Positions 13,891-17,046 of a stretch of DNA of 17,046 nucleotides are shown here, piece after piece. Below the pieces are notes generated by a model. That model ran no database searches. It was not told the DNA's origin and saw only the letters and a program-made list of their open reading frames with translations. A program made the position numbers and the translations under genes. The stretch's first letter is position 1, and every line of letters begins with the position of its first letter. Source of the stretch: an uncultured Prevotellaceae bacterium (GTDB taxonomy: Bacteria; Bacteroidota; Bacteroidia; Bacteroidales; Bacteroidaceae); contig CALZOH010000037.1 in NCBI GenBank assembly GCA_945827465.1, forward strand, positions 1-17,046, written 5' to 3'.

Positions 13891-15603
13891 ATGAAAAAGT
13901 TCGTAGTGGTAGTTCTATTAATGAGTCTGTTTCTTTCCCTTCATGGCAAACAGCATGTGGAACAGGAAAGGGTAGTGGTAGCTTACGTGACATCTTGGAC
14001 GAAAATGATGCCGGATCCATTCTTGATGACTCATATTAACTATGCTTTTGGTCATGTAAACGATCAATTCAATGGTGTTCGCATTGACAATGAGGCGCGT
14101 CTGAAAGAGATTGTAGCGCTTAAAGTGATGAATCCGAAACTCAAAATACTGCTTTCGATTGGTGGTTGGGGCAGTGGGCGTTTTAGTGAAATGGCCGCTG
14201 ACGTAAAACTTCGTACTTCTTTTGCAAAGGACTGCCGTCGCGTAGTGGATGAATTTGGGCTGGACGGTATTGATATCGATTGGGAATATCCTACACAATC
14301 GAGTGCTAACATTTCCAGTTCGCCTGAAGACACTAAGAACTTTACATTGCTGATGGCAGATTTGCGTAAGTATTTGGGCAAAAAGAAGCTGGTTACTGCA
14401 GCAACGGTGGGTGATGCAAAATACATTGATTTCAAAAGCTGTATCATGTATATGGATTTTGTTAATATGATGTCATATGACATGGCCAATCCTCCTCGTC
14501 ATCATACTGCGCTCTATCCATCACCTTATTCAGGCTATAACACCTGTTCGCAAGCGATGGAGGCGCATTTGAAAGCCGGTGTTCCTCGTGAGAAGTTGGT
14601 GATGGGCATGGCCTTTTATGGTAGAGGTGAACTTAAAGATGGTTTAGGCGAATTTGTCAAGACGCATCGTTTGCGGGCTGGCTACACTGAAGAGTGGGAT
14701 GACCAAGGCAAGGTGCCTTATGTGGCCGGTAAGGATGGGAAATTGGTGCTGGGTTTTGATAATCCTCGTTCCTTGGCGATAAAATGTCAGTACGTAATTG
14801 ATCAGCAATTGTTAGGAGGAATGTATTGGGATTATAGCAGTGATGATAGTCAATTAGATAAAGCCCGTACGCTGGCTCTGAGCCTTTTAAGAGAAAATCG
14901 TGGTGTTGAGGCGCCTCGTAAAATACTTGTGTTGGCTGAGCGTGGGGGCGATCATGAAGCTTTTACCCAAGCGGCTCTCAAATGGTTGGAGACGAAACAA
15001 TCCGGTTTTCGTGCAGAAATTACTGTGTTGGAGTCTGTAAAGGAACTTTCTGCAGGTGAGTTGGAGAAATATCATCTGATTCTTCAGTTGAATTATCCTC
15101 CTTTTGCTTGGAGTGATGCTGCTCGCAAGGATATGGAAACTTATATAGAAAGAGGTATTGGAAGCTATATTGGGCTGCATCATGCCAGTTTGTTGGGCGA
15201 TTTTGAGGGTTATCCACTTTGGAAATGGTTCAGCAACTTTTTGGGTGGTATTCGTTATAAGAACTATGTTGCCGCTACTACGGATGGTGTGGTACAAACC
15301 GAAGACGCGCAGCATCCGGTGATGAAAGGTTTGCCAGGTACGTTTGTTATACCTTCTGATGAGTGGTATATTTATGATGCCAATCAACGGCAGCAGGTGC
15401 ATGTATTGGCGCATGTGGATGAATGCAGTTATCAAGTAGAAACAGATATAAAGATGGGCGATCATCCTGTTATTTGGACCATTCCAAACAAACCTGGACG
15501 CAATCTTTATTTACAATTTGGGCATAGTGAAAAGCTACTGTCTGATGCTAATTTTGTTCGTTTGATGGAAAATGCAATCCATTGGGCGCTTTATGACGAA
15601 TAG
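13891..15603 (+). CDS. Secreted GH18 domain fused to a C-terminal ThuA domain
   Basis: From the ATG at 13891 the protein has 570 residues and a signal peptide (residues 1-19). An in-frame upstream extension to 13795 lies inside the GH30 gene and is not used. Residues 25-335 are a GH18 chitinase/endo-beta-N-acetylglucosaminidase barrel: SIGGWGSGRFSE (89-100), the complete catalytic motif DGIDIDWE (125-132, acid Glu132), MSYDM (194-198) and the last strand GGMYWDYSSDD (309-319). Residues 343-570 are a ThuA (class I amidotransferase-like) domain: ILVLAERGGDHEAFTQAALKW, GIGSYIGLHHAS, HPVMKGLPGTFVIPSDEWY, GDHPVIWT and GHSEKLL. The ThuA part is a paralogue of the next gene. GH18-ThuA fusion is not a standard architecture known to me. 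Substrate is likely a GlcNAc-containing glycan, by inference only. Confidence 0.9.
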   Translation: MKKFVVVVLLMSLFLSLHGKQHVEQERVVVAYVTSWTKMMPDPFLMTHINYAFGHVNDQFNGVRIDNEARLKEIVALKVMNPKLKILLSIGGWGSGRFSEMAADVKLRTSFAKDCRRVVDEFGLDGIDIDWEYPTQSSANISSSPEDTKNFTLLMADLRKYLGKKKLVTAATVGDAKYIDFKSCIMYMDFVNMMSYDMANPPRHHTALYPSPYSGYNTCSQAMEAHLKAGVPREKLVMGMAFYGRGELKDGLGEFVKTHRLRAGYTEEWDDQGKVPYVAGKDGKLVLGFDNPRSLAIKCQYVIDQQLLGGMYWDYSSDDSQLDKARTLALSLLRENRGVEAPRKILVLAERGGDHEAFTQAALKWLETKQSGFRAEITVLESVKELSAGELEKYHLILQLNYPPFAWSDAARKDMETYIERGIGSYIGLHHASLLGDFEGYPLWKWFSNFLGGIRYKNYVAATTDGVVQTEDAQHPVMKGLPGTFVIPSDEWYIYDANQRQQVHVLAHVDECSYQVETDIKMGDHPVIWTIPNKPGRNLYLQFGHSEKLLSDANFVRLMENAIHWALYDE

Positions 15604-15619
15604 TTTGAGGTTAAGGTTT

Positions 15620-16444
15620 ATGATGAAAATGCGTCTCGATTTCTTTAGTCATGTATTGCTCATGCTTATGGGGCTTGCTCTCTGTGAATCGTGCGTCAGT
15701 CAGCAGGAGTACGCTGCTAATTATGCGCGTGGCCCCAGATTTAAGGCGTTGGTAGTGTATGATAGACATGCAGAGCCGGCTCATGTGGAGTTTGACAAAC
15801 AGGCCATTGACTTTTTTCGGAAACTTACCTATGGCGAAGGGTTTAAAATGGATGTCGCCACGTCTTTATCGGGCTTCTCCTTTGAGAGTTTACGGGAGTA
15901 TTCGGTAATAGTTATGCTAAATGCGGTACCTTCGTCAAAGGAGGAGCGTGCTCTGTTTCGTCGGTATATGGAAAATGGGGGTGGATGGATAGGTTTTCAT
16001 GCATCGGCATACAATGATAAAAATACTAAGTGGCCTTGGTTCAATGAATTTTTAGGTTGTGGCACGTTCTATTGTAACAATTGGCCTCCTCAGTGTGCTT
16101 TGGCTGTGTGTGACAATCGTAAACATGCAGTAACCCGGAATCTTCCCAAACATTTTGTTTTGCCGCCCAGTGAATTTTATCAATGGTCTCCAAGTCCACG
16201 TCATAACAAGCATGTGAAAGTACTTCTTTCGCTTTCTTCAAAGAATTATCCCTTTGGTATAAAGGACGTTGTTAAATTCGGTGATTTCCCTATAGTGTGG
16301 ACGAATAAAGATTATCGTATGATATATTTGAATATGGGACATGGTGACGAAGAGTTTATCGATGCTAATCAAAACTTGCTCATCACTAACGCTTTTAGAT
16401 GGATTGTAAGTTGTGACCCGAAAGGCAATCCTTTTCTAAAATAA
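15620..16444 (+). CDS. Stand-alone ThuA-domain protein, exported
   Basis: A 274-residue protein from the ATG at 15620 (ATGs at 15623 and 15629 are alternatives). The frame is open back to 15572 inside the GH18 gene. The N-terminus has a hydrophobic segment (FFSHVLLMLMGLALCESC), a signal peptide with cysteines that may be a non-canonical lipobox. The ThuA domain covers about residues 35-265: ALVVYDRHAEPAH, GGGWIGFHAS, WFNEFLGC, HAVTRNLPKHFVLPPSEFY, GDFPIVWT and NMGHGDEEF, each with a counterpart in the C-terminal half of the preceding GH18 fusion. ThuA is named after the Sinorhizobium trehalose-utilisation locus; its chemistry is not settled. The gene begins 16 bp after the GH18-ThuA stop and is the last of the operon. 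Confidence 0.85.
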   Translation: MMKMRLDFFSHVLLMLMGLALCESCVSQQEYAANYARGPRFKALVVYDRHAEPAHVEFDKQAIDFFRKLTYGEGFKMDVATSLSGFSFESLREYSVIVMLNAVPSSKEERALFRRYMENGGGWIGFHASAYNDKNTKWPWFNEFLGCGTFYCNNWPPQCALAVCDNRKHAVTRNLPKHFVLPPSEFYQWSPSPRHNKHVKVLLSLSSKNYPFGIKDVVKFGDFPIVWTNKDYRMIYLNMGHGDEEFIDANQNLLITNAFRWIVSCDPKGNPFLK

Positions 16445-16545
16445 CGATCCTATTTTCTTCTTGTGTTGATTCTGAACATATCGTAGTTGTGGAGGGCTTT
16501 TCCAATAGGTCGTAAAAGTAGTTCCTTAGATATGACAAAATCTTT

Positions 16546-16610
16546 CGGTTGTTAGCGATGGATTGTTTTCACCAGGTGGCGCATATCTCTTTCTAATGAC
16601 CGTTTAGGGA
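16546..16610. repeat. Diverged inverted pair of the dispersed motif (copy D)
   Basis: CTAATGACCGTTTAGGGA (16593-16610) matches copy C at 4303-4320 (CTAATGACCGATTTGGGA) at 16 of 18 positions. An opposite-facing partial copy, CGGTTGTTAGCG (16546-16557), resembles CGGTCATTAGCG of copy B. As with copies A and B/C, the motif comes as an inverted pair in an intergenic spot after a transcription unit. Confidence 0.55.
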
Positions 16611-16856
16611 GTATGTGGGTTCGGTTATGTTATTTGTAAAATAGGGTATTATATATTAATATTGTATGCGTGTGGATGTGTGCATTTTTCTACCGCATTC
16701 ACGCAATCGTCAAGCAAACCTTTATGCCACATCTTGTAACAGATAGTGATGGACTAATATAAGTATTAGTGTTATAACTTCATGCTCCGGTTGTATTTGT
16801 GAACTGGATTAGAAACAACATAACAACCTTGTAAAGCGTATTAGGAAAATGATCAG

Positions 16857-16996
16857 ATCTGTGAAGTAAAATAGTAAACAAACAAATTATCTGTGAAGTA
16901 TATTCCGTTATAGTTACAAAGTGTGCAAAACGCCCTGAAGTAACTTCAAGCCTAAATTGTACACTGCGCAAAAACGACTTGAAGTAACTTCAAGGG
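16857..16996. repeat. Array of four TGAAGTA repeats, two of them palindromic
   Basis: ATCTGTGAAGTA occurs at 16857-16868 and 16889-16900. TGAAGTAACTTCA occurs at 16936-16948 and, extended to the 17-bp palindrome CTTGAAGTAACTTCAAG, at 16978-16994. The last two share a longer context (GCAAAAcG before, AACTTCAAG after) with 44-bp spacing. The spacings between TGAAGTA cores are 32, 42 and 44 bp. The pattern suggests binding sites for a dimeric regulator upstream of a gene beyond the window, or a small tandem repeat. Confidence 0.7.
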
Positions 16997-17046
16997 TAGT
17001 GTAAGTTGAACTGTGTCAAGACCATTTCCTTTATTATATTAACCTC

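Larger units (their letters stand above)
16445..17046. other. Non-coding region after the ThuA gene
   Basis: About 600 bp to the window edge without a convincing gene; a minus-strand frame at 16780-16971 has no recognisable feature. No clear terminator follows the ThuA stop. It contains the diverged dispersed motif near 16593-16610 and a set of TGAAGTA repeats at 16857-16996, described separately. Confidence 0.6.

Noticed and set aside
14887..15465. 192-codon minus-strand ORF
   Set aside because: Antisense to the ThuA half of the GH18 fusion, which has clear family blocks.

Overview
The window looks like a chromosomal segment of a member of the order Bacteroidales (Bacteroides/Prevotella-like). 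This rests on moderate GC, several promoters of the Bacteroidetes type (-7 box TAnnTTTG), start codons without Shine-Dalgarno sequences, and the gene families present: an OmpA/porin-like protein with a coiled coil, an apgM-type homoserine kinase candidate next to thrC, a Bacteroidetes-style DsbD, ATP-dependent PEPCK, and GH30/GH18/ThuA secreted proteins. I cannot name the species.

Layout. 1-322 is a non-coding edge holding a 37-bp direct repeat in 44-bp periodicity, three copies of a 12-bp motif and a perfect 11-bp hairpin. 323-2553 (minus) is a two-gene operon: a nucleosidase of the MTA/SAH family, then a secreted FAD-dependent oxidoreductase. 2626-3998 (minus) is an OmpA-family outer-membrane protein with its own promoter and a strong 15-bp terminator. 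3999-5013 is a low-gene-density region with a long inverted repeat and one or two unidentified small ORFs. 5014-7911 (plus) is a threonine operon: a short Thr-rich leader peptide overlapping a UUCG terminator, then an apgM-like protein (probably the homoserine kinase step) and thrC, closed by a 13-bp terminator. 8037-10170 (plus) is dsbD, ending in a bidirectional terminator shared with a convergent tRNA-Arg(CCU). 10514-12246 (plus) is pckA with its own promoter and terminator. 12355-16444 (plus) is a three-gene secreted operon: GH30 glycosidase, a GH18 domain fused to a ThuA domain, and a stand-alone ThuA protein. 16445-17046 is non-coding and holds further repeats.

How the parts work together. 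The best-supported regulatory system is the threonine leader at about 5014-5213: nine threonine codons within thirteen sit directly on the 5' arm of an intrinsic terminator in front of the last two steps of threonine synthesis (homoserine to phosphohomoserine to threonine). I see no thrA gene in the window. The GH30-GH18/ThuA-ThuA operon looks like a small extracytoplasmic glycan-processing cassette without SusC/SusD in view; its substrate is unknown. A short dispersed motif (core CCCAAATCGGTCATTAG) recurs in three intergenic spots, mostly as inverted pairs, and appears to be an uncharacterised palindromic repeat family of this genome.
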